From contig NZ_CP022367.1 in the NCBI RefSeq assembly GCF_003119115.1, forward strand, positions 1,477,001 through 1,541,000: a stretch of DNA of 64,000 nt. The letters run 5' to 3'. This document shows positions 17,394-25,740 of the stretch, piece after piece. Every line of letters begins with the position of its first letter. The first letter of the stretch is position 1. Both the position numbers and the translations under genes were made by a program. The notes under the pieces are model-generated. The model searched no databases. It was given only the letters and a program-made list of their open reading frames with translations, and was not told the DNA's origin. Origin of the DNA: Azospirillum sp. TSH58 (GTDB lineage: Bacteria; Pseudomonadota; Alphaproteobacteria; Azospirillales; Azospirillaceae).

Positions 17394-18395
17394 ATGACGC
17401 CAACCTTCCCCACCCTGCGCAAAGCCCTGCTCACCCTGGCCGTTGCCCTTCCGGCCGGTGCCGTCCTGGCCCCCGCGGTGCCGGCGCTGGCGGAGCTGCC
17501 GGGCCAGCAGCGGACCCAGGCGCCGGGCTTCTACCGCATGGCCATCGGCGATCTCGAGGTGACGGCGCTGTTCGACGGCTTCATCGACCGCGACCGCAAG
17601 TATTTCGTCGGCGCCAAGGCCGACGACATCATCGGCCTGCTCGACCGCATGTTCCAGGCGGAGCGGCCGGAAATCCAGACGGCGGTGAACGCCTATCTGG
17701 TGCACACCGGCACGAATCTGGTCCTGGTGGACGCTGGGGCGGCCAAGGCGTTGGGGCCGACGCTCGGCTTCATCGCCGACAACATCCGCGCCGCCGGCTA
17801 CAGCCCGGAACAGGTCGACACCGTGCTGATGACCCATCTGCACCCGGACCACGCCAGCGGCCTGCTGCGCCCGGACGGCGCCATCCTGTTCCCCAACGCC
17901 GAGGTCCGGGTCGCCAAGGCCGAATCCGATTTCTGGCTGGGCGGGGAGGCCGAGGCGAAGGCGCCGGCGCCGCTCAAGCCCTTCTTCGCCATGGCCCGCG
18001 CCGCGGTGGCCCCCTACGCGGCGGCGGGCAAGCTGAAGCCCTACCAGCCCGGCGACAGCATCGTGCCGGGCGTGGAGCCGGTGGCGGCCTACGGCCACAC
18101 GCCGGGTCACAGCGGTTACCTGTTCCGCTCGAAGGAGCAGAGCATCCTGCTGTGGGGCGACGTGGTGCACAGCCACGCCCTCCAGTTCGCCCGTCCGGAG
18201 GTCGTCATCGAGTTCGACGTGGACAAGGATCAGACCATCGCCTCGCGCAAGAGGCTGCTGGCCGAGGCGGCGGCGCAGAAGCTGTGGGTCGGCGGCGCGC
18301 ATCTGCCGTTTCCGGGCATCGGCCATGTCCGGACCGAAGGGGATGGCTACGCCTGGGTTCCCGTGGAGTTCGGCCCGATCCGCAACGACCGCTGA
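17394..18395 (+). CDS. Secreted MPH-like metallo-beta-lactamase-fold hydrolase, copy 1
   Basis: A 333-residue metallo-hydrolase with a signal peptide (about residues 1-33). The sequence resembles methyl parathion hydrolase: APGFYRMAIGDLEVTALFDG at the start of the mature part, the metal motif THLHPDHASGL, GHTPGHSGYLF, GDVVHSHALQFARP and AHLPFPGIGHVRTEG. All expected dinuclear-metal ligands (HxHxDH, two further His, one Asp) are present. The natural substrate of such enzymes is unclear; lactones and organophosphates are cleaved by relatives. ATG at 17394 is chosen for the signal peptide. It is followed by a near-copy at 18574, and both lie between the two hydrogenase operons without an obvious metabolic link. 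Confidence 0.9.
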   Translation: MTPTFPTLRKALLTLAVALPAGAVLAPAVPALAELPGQQRTQAPGFYRMAIGDLEVTALFDGFIDRDRKYFVGAKADDIIGLLDRMFQAERPEIQTAVNAYLVHTGTNLVLVDAGAAKALGPTLGFIADNIRAAGYSPEQVDTVLMTHLHPDHASGLLRPDGAILFPNAEVRVAKAESDFWLGGEAEAKAPAPLKPFFAMARAAVAPYAAAGKLKPYQPGDSIVPGVEPVAAYGHTPGHSGYLFRSKEQSILLWGDVVHSHALQFARPEVVIEFDVDKDQTIASRKRLLAEAAAQKLWVGGAHLPFPGIGHVRTEGDGYAWVPVEFGPIRNDR

Positions 18396-18573
18396 GCGGC
18401 CCGATTCGGTGTCCCGGCTTGGCGGCTCTTCCGCCAAGCCGATCCCGAGTCCTTGTCGGTCACGAATTTCAGCAATGAATTCAAATCTTTGATGCGGCGG
18501 CCCCGGGACGCTTCCCCGGCGCGTCGGGGACCGCCATGCTGGGCGCCGACCGTCCTGAAGGGGAACCACGCCG

Positions 18574-19578
18574 ATGACACCGCCAATCTTCGCCTCTCTG
18601 CGCAACGCCCTGCTCGCCCTGGCCGTCGCCCTTCCCGTCGGCGCCACCCTGGTTCCGGCGGCGCCGGCCCTGGCGGAGGTGCCCGGCCAGCAGCGGACCC
18701 AGGCGCCGGGCTTCTACCGCATGGCCATCGGCGACTTCGAGGTCACCGCGCTGTATGACGGCTTCATCGACCTCGACCGCAAGATCCTCAGCGGCGCCAG
18801 CGCCGACGACATCCAGAGCCTGCTCGCCCGGATGTTCCTGGCCGACACGCCGGGCGTCCAGACGGCGGTGAACGCCTTCCTGGTGCACACCGGCGCGAAT
18901 CTCGTCCTGGTGGACACCGGGACGGCCAAGGCCTTCGGTCCGGCGCTGGGCTTCATCGCCGACAACATCCGCGCCGCCGGCTACAGCCCGGAGCAGGTCG
19001 ACACGGTGCTGCTGACCCACCTGCACCCGGACCACGCCAACGGCCTGCTGCGTCCGGACGGCGCCATGCTGTTCCCCAACGCCACGGTCCATGTCGCCAA
19101 GGCCGACGCCGATTTCTGGCTGAGCGAGGAGGTGGCGGCCAAGGCCCCGGCGGACAGCCAGCCCTTCTTCGCCATGGCCCGCGCGGCGGTGGCGCCCTAC
19201 GCGGCGGCGGGCAAGCTGAAGCCCTATCAGCCCGGCGACAGCCTGGTTCCCGGCGTGGAATCGGTGGCGGCCTACGGCCACACGCCCGGCCACAGCGGCT
19301 ATCTGTTCACGTCGGGGGAGCGCAGCATCCTGATGTGGGGCGACGTGGTGCACAGCCACTCCGTGCAGTTCGCCCGTCCGGAGGTCGTCATCGAGTTCGA
19401 CGCCGACAAGGATCAGGCCATCGCTTCCCGCAAGAAGCTCTTCGCCGACGCCGCGGCGCAGAAGCTGTGGGTGGCCGGCGCCCATCTGCCCTTCCCCGGC
19501 ATCGGCCATGTCCGCACCGAAGGCAAGGGGTACGCCTGGGTGCCGGTGGAGTTCGGGCCGATCCGTGCCGACCGCTGA
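18574..19578 (+). CDS. Secreted MPH-like metallo-beta-lactamase-fold hydrolase, copy 2
   Basis: A 334-residue tandem paralogue of the preceding gene, with long identical stretches (PGQQRTQAPGFYRMAIGD, SPEQVDTVL, YAAAGKLKPYQPGDS). The signal peptide and every metal ligand are kept (THLHPDHANGL, GHTPGHSGYLF, GDVVHSHSVQF, AHLPFPGIGH). Differences cluster near the start of the mature protein (LDRKILSGASADDIQ) and in DSQPFF, suggesting a shifted substrate preference rather than decay. GGGGAACCACGCCG precedes the ATG. The gene ends inside a 15-bp tandem repeat that carries the stop codon in each unit. Confidence 0.9.
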   Translation: MTPPIFASLRNALLALAVALPVGATLVPAAPALAEVPGQQRTQAPGFYRMAIGDFEVTALYDGFIDLDRKILSGASADDIQSLLARMFLADTPGVQTAVNAFLVHTGANLVLVDTGTAKAFGPALGFIADNIRAAGYSPEQVDTVLLTHLHPDHANGLLRPDGAMLFPNATVHVAKADADFWLSEEVAAKAPADSQPFFAMARAAVAPYAAAGKLKPYQPGDSLVPGVESVAAYGHTPGHSGYLFTSGERSILMWGDVVHSHSVQFARPEVVIEFDADKDQAIASRKKLFADAAAQKLWVAGAHLPFPGIGHVRTEGKGYAWVPVEFGPIRADR

Positions 19579-19611
19579 TGGGCCGACCGCTGATGGGCCG
19601 ACCGCTGACGG
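19567..19611 (+). repeat. 15-bp tandem repeat, three copies, over a stop codon
   Basis: GCCGACCGCTGATGG occurs at 19567-19581 and 19582-19596, and with one change (GCCGACCGCTGACGG) at 19597-19611. The first copy encodes the last two residues (Asp-Arg) and the TGA stop of the upstream metallo-hydrolase; with a 15-base period each later copy repeats the stop in the same frame. Confidence 0.97.
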
Positions 19612-19642
19612 TCAATTCTTGCTGTGAACGGCGCCGCCACGC

Positions 19643-20122
19643 TCAGGTCCGGGGCGTGGCGGTCACGCCGAGGCGGGCCAACTCCTCGACGATCATCGTC
19701 ACCATCCGCGGGATCACCGCCTCGATCTCCGGCGACATCATCAGGCCGGTGCCGAGCGCCATCGGCACGCAGCCGACCACCGTCACGCTGTCCGGCGCTT
19801 CGTCCTGCAGGCGCAGCGAGGCCAGCAGGTCGCAGAGGCCGAGCTGGTGGGGCGACAGCTTGCCCTTGAAGTAGGCCGGAACTTCGTCGCCGCGCAGCAC
19901 GGTCAGGGTGGCCGGCGGGGCGCCGGTCTTCACCGCGTCCACGGCGATCAGGTGCTTGTGGCTGGCGATCAGGTCCAGCATGTCCATGCCGCAGGTGCCG
20001 CCGTCCACCACGCTGACGTGATCGGGCACGCTCCAGGCGGCATCGAAGGCCTCCATGGCGCGCACGCCCACCCCTTCGTCCATCAGGAGGATGTTGCCGA
20101 GGCCGAGGACGAGGATGGACAT
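19643..20122 (-). CDS. hybD: Hydrogenase maturation endopeptidase, HybD family
   Basis: A 159-residue HyaD/HybD-type protease that removes the C-terminal peptide of the large subunit once nickel is inserted. The nickel-sensing residues are visible: Glu16 in LGNILLMDEGVG, Asp in DAVKTG, and His in LSPHQLG. ATG at 20122 gives MSILVLGLGN, the standard N-terminus. It follows hybC on the same strand, but a 10-bp-stem hairpin lies in the 152-base gap, so it may be expressed at a lower level or from its own promoter. Confidence 0.95.
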   Translation of the reverse strand: MSILVLGLGNILLMDEGVGVRAMEAFDAAWSVPDHVSVVDGGTCGMDMLDLIASHKHLIAVDAVKTGAPPATLTVLRGDEVPAYFKGKLSPHQLGLCDLLASLRLQDEAPDSVTVVGCVPMALGTGLMMSPEIEAVIPRMVTMIVEELARLGVTATPRT

Positions 20123-20221
20123 GGCGCGGAGACTCCGTTCGAAGGTTTTGAAACAGAAGGATGAAGCGGGAGCGGCGCGGCCCGCCGTGAACTGGATCAA
20201 TCGGCCGGCGTGGTGACGCGA

Positions 20222-20253
20222 AAAGCCCCTCCTCCGCGGGGAAGAGGGGCTTT
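20222..20253 (-). terminator. Hairpin between hybC and hybD
   Basis: AAAGCCCCTC (20222-20231) pairs with GAGGGGCTTT (20244-20253). Read on the minus strand the stem is followed by TTTTCG, so it resembles an intrinsic terminator or attenuator just after hybC. It lies 22 bases past the hybC stop and about 100 bases before hybD. Confidence 0.75.
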
Positions 20254-20274
20254 CGGCCGGTCAGGCGGCGGAGG

Positions 20275-21981
20275 TCAGACGACCTTCACCTGATAGTGCG
20301 ACTTCGTTTCCGTGTCGGTCAGGTGCACGGCGCAGGCCAGGCACGGGTCGAAGCTGTGCAGGGTGCGGATGATCTCCAGCGGCTGGTCGGCGACCGCCAC
20401 CGGGTTGTCGAGCAGAGCCGCCTCGTAGGCCGAGATGTTCCCGTCCTCGTCGCGCGGGCCGGCGTTCCAGGTGGTCGGCACGACCGCCTGATAATTCTTG
20501 ATCTTGGCGTTCTCGATCACGACCCAGTGCGAGAGCATGCCGCGCGGCGCCTCGTGGAAGCCGAAGCCGCGGATCTCGCCCTTCGGGAACACCGGCTTGT
20601 TGAAGGTCTTGGTGTCGCCCTTCGCGATGTTCTCCATCAGCAGCTTCCACTGGTTCTGCAACTCCTCGTGCAGGACCACGCAGCGCACCGCGCGGGCGGC
20701 GTGGCGGCCGATGGTGGAGTGCAGCGCGTCGACGCCGACCTTGCTGCCGAGATGGCCCGACACGGCGTCCAGCACCGCGTTGACCCAGAACTGCGTGCGC
20801 TGGTGGCCCGACGCGTACATGCCCAGCACGTTGGCCAGCGGGCCGACCTGGGCGCGCTTGTCGTAGAAGGTCGGCGACTTGATCCAGCTGTACTTGCCGT
20901 CGTCCTGCCAGTCGGTGAAGTTCGGGATCGTCTCGCCGTCGTAGGGGTGCAGAGGGCCCTTGCCGCCCTGGTACCAGGAATGCTTCACGCTCTCCTTCAC
21001 GCCCTTCTCGAAGTAGGGGTCGTGGAAGTCCTTGATCGGGGTGAAGCCGTTGGCGAGGTCGCCGTTGTCGATGTAGCCGGCGGGCAGGGCGAAGACGGTG
21101 CCCTTGGTGTCCAGTGGCATGTCCGGGATGGACAGGTAGTTCACCACGCCGCGGCCATACTGCGTCCAGTCGGCGTAGAAGGCGCCGATGGCCGCCACGT
21201 CGGGGATGTAGGCCTGGGTGATGAAGTCGCCCACCTCGTCGATCAGCTGCTTGATGTACATCAGCTTTTCGAGCGTCAGGGTGGACTGGCTGTCCATGTT
21301 GATCGGGTTGGTGACGCCGCCCACCGCCATGTTCTGGATGTGCGGGGTCTTCGAGCCGAGGATGGCCACCACCTTGTTCATGCGCCGCTGGTAGTCGAGC
21401 GCCTGGAGATAGTGCGCCGCCGCCATCAGGTTGGCTTCCGGCGTCAGCTTCATCGCCGGGTGGCCCCAGTAGCCCGAGCCGAAGATGCCGAGCTGGCCGG
21501 AGTTGATGAAGGCCTGCAGCTTCTTCTGGGCGGTGGCGAATTCCTGGGTGCTGTTGCGCGGCCAGCCGGAGATCGACTGGGCCAGCTTCGCGGTCGCCGC
21601 CGGGTCGGCCTTCAGCGCCGACACGATGTCCACGAAGTCGAGCGCCGACAGGTGATAGAAATGGACGATGTGATCGTGGACGTTGTGGGCGCCCTGGATC
21701 ATGTTGCGGATGTACTGGGCGTTGAGCGGAATCTCCAGCTTCAGCGCGTTCTCCACCGCGCGGACGGAGGTGATGGCGTGCACGGTGGTGCAGACGCCGC
21801 AGATGCGCTGGGCGAAGACCCAGGCGTCGCGCGGGTCCTTGCCCTGAAGGATCAGTTCGATGCCGCGCCACATCTGGCCCGACGCCCAGGCCTTGGTGAC
21901 CTTGCCGCCGTCCACTTCGCAATCGACCCGCAGGTGACCCTCGATGCGGGTGACCGGATCAACAACAACTCGCTGAGCCAT
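20275..21981 (-). CDS. hybC: [NiFe]-hydrogenase large subunit
   Basis: A 568-residue catalytic subunit. The L1 motif RICGVC (C61, C64) and the C-terminal DPCLACAVH (C547, C550) provide the four Cys ligands of the NiFe site. Cleavage after H553 would release the 15-residue peptide starting LTDTETK, so this is a precursor needing HybD. The overall order small subunit, HybA-like, HybB-like, large subunit and the sequence point to a Hyb/Hyd-2-like (group 1) membrane-bound enzyme. The protein has no signal peptide and would be carried through the Tat pathway with the small subunit. H2 oxidation in the periplasm feeding quinone is the expected role. Confidence 0.97.
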   Translation of the reverse strand: MAQRVVVDPVTRIEGHLRVDCEVDGGKVTKAWASGQMWRGIELILQGKDPRDAWVFAQRICGVCTTVHAITSVRAVENALKLEIPLNAQYIRNMIQGAHNVHDHIVHFYHLSALDFVDIVSALKADPAATAKLAQSISGWPRNSTQEFATAQKKLQAFINSGQLGIFGSGYWGHPAMKLTPEANLMAAAHYLQALDYQRRMNKVVAILGSKTPHIQNMAVGGVTNPINMDSQSTLTLEKLMYIKQLIDEVGDFITQAYIPDVAAIGAFYADWTQYGRGVVNYLSIPDMPLDTKGTVFALPAGYIDNGDLANGFTPIKDFHDPYFEKGVKESVKHSWYQGGKGPLHPYDGETIPNFTDWQDDGKYSWIKSPTFYDKRAQVGPLANVLGMYASGHQRTQFWVNAVLDAVSGHLGSKVGVDALHSTIGRHAARAVRCVVLHEELQNQWKLLMENIAKGDTKTFNKPVFPKGEIRGFGFHEAPRGMLSHWVVIENAKIKNYQAVVPTTWNAGPRDEDGNISAYEAALLDNPVAVADQPLEIIRTLHSFDPCLACAVHLTDTETKSHYQVKVV

Positions 21982-21999
21982 AACGACAGTCTCCTAAAC

Positions 22000-23154
22000 T
22001 CAGCCGTGCTCGGGATGGACGGCGTGCATGACGGGCAGCTTCTTCACGAAGAGGAGATACAGCGCGATCTCCAGCGCGAAGACGCCGACGGTGACCATGA
22101 TTTCCTTGACCGAGGGGAAGTAGTGCCAAGGACCGACCGCCGGCGTGAAGCCGATGAGATAGACGTTCAGGCGGTAGAGGATGCCCGCCGCCAGCAGGAG
22201 CGAGGCCGACAGGAACAGCGCCCGCGACCGGTTGCGGTTGGCCTTGGGGATCAGCAGCGCGAGGCCGGAGATCATCAGGACCATCTCCGCCACGAACCAG
22301 CCGGACTGCGGGCCGCCGAAGATCTGGCCGATCTGGCCGCGCACGATCAGGTCGACGAAGCGCAGGACGACGAACAGCGAGGCGACGACCAGCATCAGCC
22401 CCGCCAGCTTCGACAGCACCGGCGTCTCCATCGGGCGGCGGAAGTTCAGCGAGGCCATCACCGATTCCCACACCACGATGGCGAAGCCCATCAGGATGGC
22501 GGTCAGCAGGAAGAAGACCGGCAGCATCTGCGACTGCCACAGCGGCGACAGCTTGTGCCCCACGATGACCATCATGGTGCCGAGCGACGACTGGTGCATC
22601 GTCGGCAGCAGGACGCCGAGCGCGATGAAGACCCACAGCACCCGGTTCAGCTTGGCGCGCAGCCCTTCGATGCCGAAGCGTTCCAGGAAGGCCGGGGCGA
22701 ACTCCACCACCAGCACCAGCGTGTAGGTCGCCACGCACAGGCCGACCTCCAGCATCACGGAGTTCGGCTGCGCGTACCACGGCAGCATCATGTGGTAGAA
22801 GTTCCAGTAGCGGCCGAGATCGACCAGCACCGCCAGACCGGCGAGGCCGTAGCCGAACAGGCTGGCCAGCACCGCCGGACGGACCAGCGGGTGGTATTCG
22901 CCGCGGTTCAGGATGTAGCAGAGCAGCGCGATGACGTAGCCGGCGCAGCCGAAGGCCGAGCCGATCACCACGTCGATGGCGACCCAGATGCCCCAGGGAT
23001 AGCCGTCGTTCAGGTTCGACGCGGCGGCCAGCCCCTGCGTGTAGCGCTGGAACAGGATGACGCCGGCGACGGCGACCAGCGCGGCGCAGATCAGGAAGGG
23101 AAGGGTGAGGACCCGGCCGCCGAGCGGCTGATGCTCATGAGCTTGCGAAGACAT
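22000..23154 (-). CDS. hybB: HybB/NrfD-family hydrogenase membrane subunit
   Basis: A 384-residue integral membrane protein with about ten hydrophobic segments and the NrfD/PsrC-type fold (DGYPWGIWVAIDVVIGSAFG near the start; RGEYHPLVRPAVLASLFGYG). This subunit anchors the complex and passes electrons from HybA to quinone without haem. It lacks the conserved haem His pattern of HupC cytochrome b, so electron exit differs from a classical HupSLC enzyme. It lies between hybA and hybC with short spacers (12 and 18 bases). Confidence 0.94.
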   Translation of the reverse strand: MSSQAHEHQPLGGRVLTLPFLICAALVAVAGVILFQRYTQGLAAASNLNDGYPWGIWVAIDVVIGSAFGCAGYVIALLCYILNRGEYHPLVRPAVLASLFGYGLAGLAVLVDLGRYWNFYHMMLPWYAQPNSVMLEVGLCVATYTLVLVVEFAPAFLERFGIEGLRAKLNRVLWVFIALGVLLPTMHQSSLGTMMVIVGHKLSPLWQSQMLPVFFLLTAILMGFAIVVWESVMASLNFRRPMETPVLSKLAGLMLVVASLFVVLRFVDLIVRGQIGQIFGGPQSGWFVAEMVLMISGLALLIPKANRNRSRALFLSASLLLAAGILYRLNVYLIGFTPAVGPWHYFPSVKEIMVTVGVFALEIALYLLFVKKLPVMHAVHPEHG

Positions 23155-23166
23155 GGCGTGGCCCCC

Positions 23167-24246
23167 TCACTCGTCGGTGTGGTTCTTGGTGTTGCGGTGC
23201 GCCAGATAGGCGAGACCGGCGAACACCGTGGCGGGGGCGATCATGCCCGCGTAGAGCGTGTGCTGGATGCCTTCCGACAGGGTCGGATAGCCGTTCTCCG
23301 GCACGTTGGTGGGCAGATTCAGCTTGTCGAACGGCACGGCGGACACCGCGAGGCACTGCGTGCCGCCCAGCTCCTTCTCGCCGTAGATGTGCGTCTGGTA
23401 GGCCGCCTCCACCAGCTTCTCATGGCCGGACCGCGGCCCGCCGACCTTGCCGGCGATGTCGCCGCGCGGGTAGTGGGTGTATTCGCCCACCTTCAGCGCG
23501 GTGCGGCGCTTGGCCTCCGCCTTGAGATCCTCCGTGCGGCCGAACAGCGTCGCCCCGGTGGGGCAGACGTCGGCGCAGCCCGGAAGCTCGTTCTTGGCGA
23601 GCTGCTGCTTGCAGAGCTGGCACTTTTTGATCTCGCCGAAGGCGTCGTTGTAGTCGTACTTCGGCACGCCGAACGGGCAGGACAGCACGCAGTAGCGGCA
23701 GCCGATGCAGGCGCTCGGGTCGTGGTTGACGATGCCGGTCTTGGCGTCCTTGGTCATCGCCGACACCGGGCAGACCGACACGCAGGACGGATCGGCGCAG
23801 TGCAGGCACTGCCGCTTGATGAAGGCGAAGCCGTTCTCCGCCGCGTCCTTGGTGGCGCCGGTGCCGTGGCTGTAGGCCTTGATGACGTTCAGCGTCTTCG
23901 CCGACAGCTCCACCGGGCTGTCGTAGATCGGCTTGTCGCCGCCCCCGGCGTTCCAGCCCTGCTGGGCCGCGCCGACGTCGGGCGGCATGTGGTTGACCTC
24001 CTTGCAGGCGGTCACGCAGGCCTTGCAGCCGATGCACAGCGTGCTGTCGTAGAGCAGGCCGACCGCGTCGGGCGGCAGCGGCTTGGGCGGGCGCTGCAGC
24101 GCGTTGGCCTCCGGCGGGGCGGCGACCACGGTGGTGCAGGCCGCGGCCGCGGCGGCCGCGCTGCCCTTGACCGCGTTCCGCAGGAAGCCGCGCCGCGAGA
24201 CCGATGCCCCCGATGTCTTGTTCTTCGACATCATGTTTTTCGACAT
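23167..24246 (-). CDS. hybA: HybA-like periplasmic ferredoxin subunit
   Basis: A 359-residue protein with a Tat signal (SRRGFLRNAV, R18-R19) and four Cys clusters for [4Fe-4S] centres: CIGCKACVTAC, CLHCADPSCVSVC, CIGCRYCVLSC, and CQLC...CADVC. A hydrophobic C-terminal segment (AGMIAPATVFAGLAYLAH) would anchor it in the membrane, as in E. coli HybA. It relays electrons from the small subunit to HybB. It starts 9 bases after the hybO stop. Confidence 0.95.
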   Translation of the reverse strand: MSKNMMSKNKTSGASVSRRGFLRNAVKGSAAAAAAACTTVVAAPPEANALQRPPKPLPPDAVGLLYDSTLCIGCKACVTACKEVNHMPPDVGAAQQGWNAGGGDKPIYDSPVELSAKTLNVIKAYSHGTGATKDAAENGFAFIKRQCLHCADPSCVSVCPVSAMTKDAKTGIVNHDPSACIGCRYCVLSCPFGVPKYDYNDAFGEIKKCQLCKQQLAKNELPGCADVCPTGATLFGRTEDLKAEAKRRTALKVGEYTHYPRGDIAGKVGGPRSGHEKLVEAAYQTHIYGEKELGGTQCLAVSAVPFDKLNLPTNVPENGYPTLSEGIQHTLYAGMIAPATVFAGLAYLAHRNTKNHTDE

Positions 24247-24255
24247 GGCGTCACC

Positions 24256-25419
24256 TCACTCGGCGGCGGTGGAGGAGGATTCGGTCTTCGCGTCCTGCTT
24301 GCCGAGCCGGCTGGAGATGACGGCGCCGGCGCCGACCGCCGCGCCGGCGATGCCGGCGACCACCGCCGCGGCTCCGGCGGACATGCCCTCGCCCTTCTCG
24401 ACGGCGACCGCCGGGTAGGTGTTCGGCGGGGCCACCGACTTCAGCGAGGCCAGCTCATGGATGCCCTTGGTGAAGCCGACGCCCTTCTCGGTGCAGCCGA
24501 AGCAGGGATGGCCGGTGCCCACCGGCCAGGTACCCTGGCCGACGTCGTTGAAGCCGATGGACGGACAGTTGGCGTAGGTCTCCGGACCCTTGCAGCCGAG
24601 CTTGTAGAGGCAGTAGCCTTGGCGGTGGCCGTAATCGCCGAACTCCATGGCGAAGCGCCCGGCGTCGAAATGCGGGCGGCGCTCGCAGTTCTCGTGGATC
24701 AGCCGGCCGAAGGCGAACTTCGGGCGCATCTTGTCGTCCAGCTCCGGCAGCTTGCCGAAGGCGACGAAGTGCAGGACCAGCGACAGGAAATTGTAGGGAT
24801 TCGGCGGGCAGCCGGGGACGGAGACGACCGGCTTGTCCTTGATGATCTCGTTCAGGCCGACGGCGCCCGTCGGGTTGACGCCGGTCGACGGCCAGCCGCC
24901 CCAGGAGGAGCAGGAGCCCATGGAGATGACCGCGGCGGCGCCCTTGGCGCACTCCAGCACGGCGTCCTTGTAGGTCTTGCCGGCGACCTTGCAGTAGACG
25001 CCCCCGTCCTTCGTCGGGATGGAGCCGTCGGTGACCATCAGGTACTTGCCCCAATTGTCCTTCATCGCCTGCTGCTTCCAGTTCTCGGCCTGGTGGCCGG
25101 AGCCGGTCATCAGCGTCTCGTTGTAGTCGAGCGAGATGGTGTCGAGGATCAGCGTCTCCAGCGACGGGTGGTGGGTGCGCAGCAGCGATTCGGTGCAGCC
25201 GGTGCAGGCCTGGCCCGACAGCCAGATCACCGTCGGGCGCGGCGCGGCCACGGCGGCGTTGGCGATCTTCACGCCGAAGGCGGGGGACAGGCCCAGCGTG
25301 GCGGCCACGCCCGTGCAGTAGGTCAGGAATTCCCGGCGGGACAGGCCGGCCAGCGCACCCTCATACTCGTCGAGATCGCCGATGTGCTCGGCGTCGAGAT
25401 CCACATGTCCGTCGGGCAT
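24256..25419 (-). CDS. hybO: [NiFe]-hydrogenase small subunit
   Basis: A 387-residue precursor with a Tat signal (SRREFLTYCTG, R28-R29) and Cys ligands for three FeS clusters. The proximal-cluster motif is ACTGCTES (C72, C75) with Gly where oxygen-tolerant enzymes have an extra Cys, and the second extra Cys is also absent (SCSSWGGWPSTG). This is therefore a standard, oxygen-sensitive type. The distal clusters are represented by HENCERRPHF, CLYKLGCKG and HPCFGCTE. A hydrophobic C-terminal stretch (AVVAGIAGAAVGAGAVIS) would anchor it. ATG at 25419 follows GGGGGAAAG; an in-frame ATG at 25446 has a weaker ribosome site. It is the first gene of the structural operon. Confidence 0.96.
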   Translation of the reverse strand: MPDGHVDLDAEHIGDLDEYEGALAGLSRREFLTYCTGVAATLGLSPAFGVKIANAAVAAPRPTVIWLSGQACTGCTESLLRTHHPSLETLILDTISLDYNETLMTGSGHQAENWKQQAMKDNWGKYLMVTDGSIPTKDGGVYCKVAGKTYKDAVLECAKGAAAVISMGSCSSWGGWPSTGVNPTGAVGLNEIIKDKPVVSVPGCPPNPYNFLSLVLHFVAFGKLPELDDKMRPKFAFGRLIHENCERRPHFDAGRFAMEFGDYGHRQGYCLYKLGCKGPETYANCPSIGFNDVGQGTWPVGTGHPCFGCTEKGVGFTKGIHELASLKSVAPPNTYPAVAVEKGEGMSAGAAAVVAGIAGAAVGAGAVISSRLGKQDAKTESSSTAAE

Positions 25420-25616
25420 GACTTTCCCCCAAAGACCCTTTTGCATTGATCCGCTGGCCGCCCGGTTGCCGGACGCCGGATGCGCAGCACGCCACGGCGC
25501 GTCCTGGGGAACCCGAGGCGGGAAACCCATGGTGCGGCGTAATCCCTATCGATTGTAGGGGTATTTGGGCGCGAAACGCTCGCCGGCATTGCACCAGTTT
25601 CGATGCGGGCGCGGCA

Positions 25617-25630
25617 TTGATCTACATCAA
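25617..25630 (-). promoter_or_regulatory. Perfect FNR/FixK box upstream of hybO
   Basis: TTGAT-CTAC-ATCAA is a perfect match to the Fnr/FixK consensus. It lies about 200 bases upstream of hybO. If it acts at -41.5 (class II), transcription would start near 25582, and TGCAAT at 25588-25593 (minus strand) stands at the expected -10 position. Together with the box at 16445 it suggests joint low-oxygen induction of both hydrogenase operons. Confidence 0.8.
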
Positions 25631-25698
25631 ATGGGGTATGAGGCGGGTAAGCTTCGAACGCCGGGGGCGCATCAGTGGAAAGGATGCGTCGGGAAATG

Positions 25699-25730
25699 CC
25701 TCCTCTCCGGCACGAAAGCCGGAGAGGAGG
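25699..25730 (-). terminator. Hairpin after chemoreceptor gene
   Basis: CCTCCTCTCCGGC (25699-25711) and GCCGGAGAGGAGG (25718-25730) form a perfect 13-bp stem with a six-base loop, 11 bases past the chemoreceptor stop. The U run on the minus strand is weak. It insulates the hybO promoter region from upstream transcription. Confidence 0.75.
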
Positions 25731-25740
25731 AGGGAGGGCG

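Noticed and set aside
19567..19611. CRISPR-like array
   Set aside because: Units are 15 bp and contiguous, with no spacers and no cas genes anywhere in the window.
24256..25419. Oxygen-tolerant hydrogenase small subunit
   Set aside because: Gly replaces the extra Cys in ACTGCTES and the second supernumerary Cys is also missing.
20296..25449. Very long open frame on the plus strand across the hydrogenase structural genes
   Set aside because: It is the mirror of real minus-strand genes with strong motifs; low-complexity Arg/His/Val-rich translation without any recognisable domain, caused by high GC at third codon positions.
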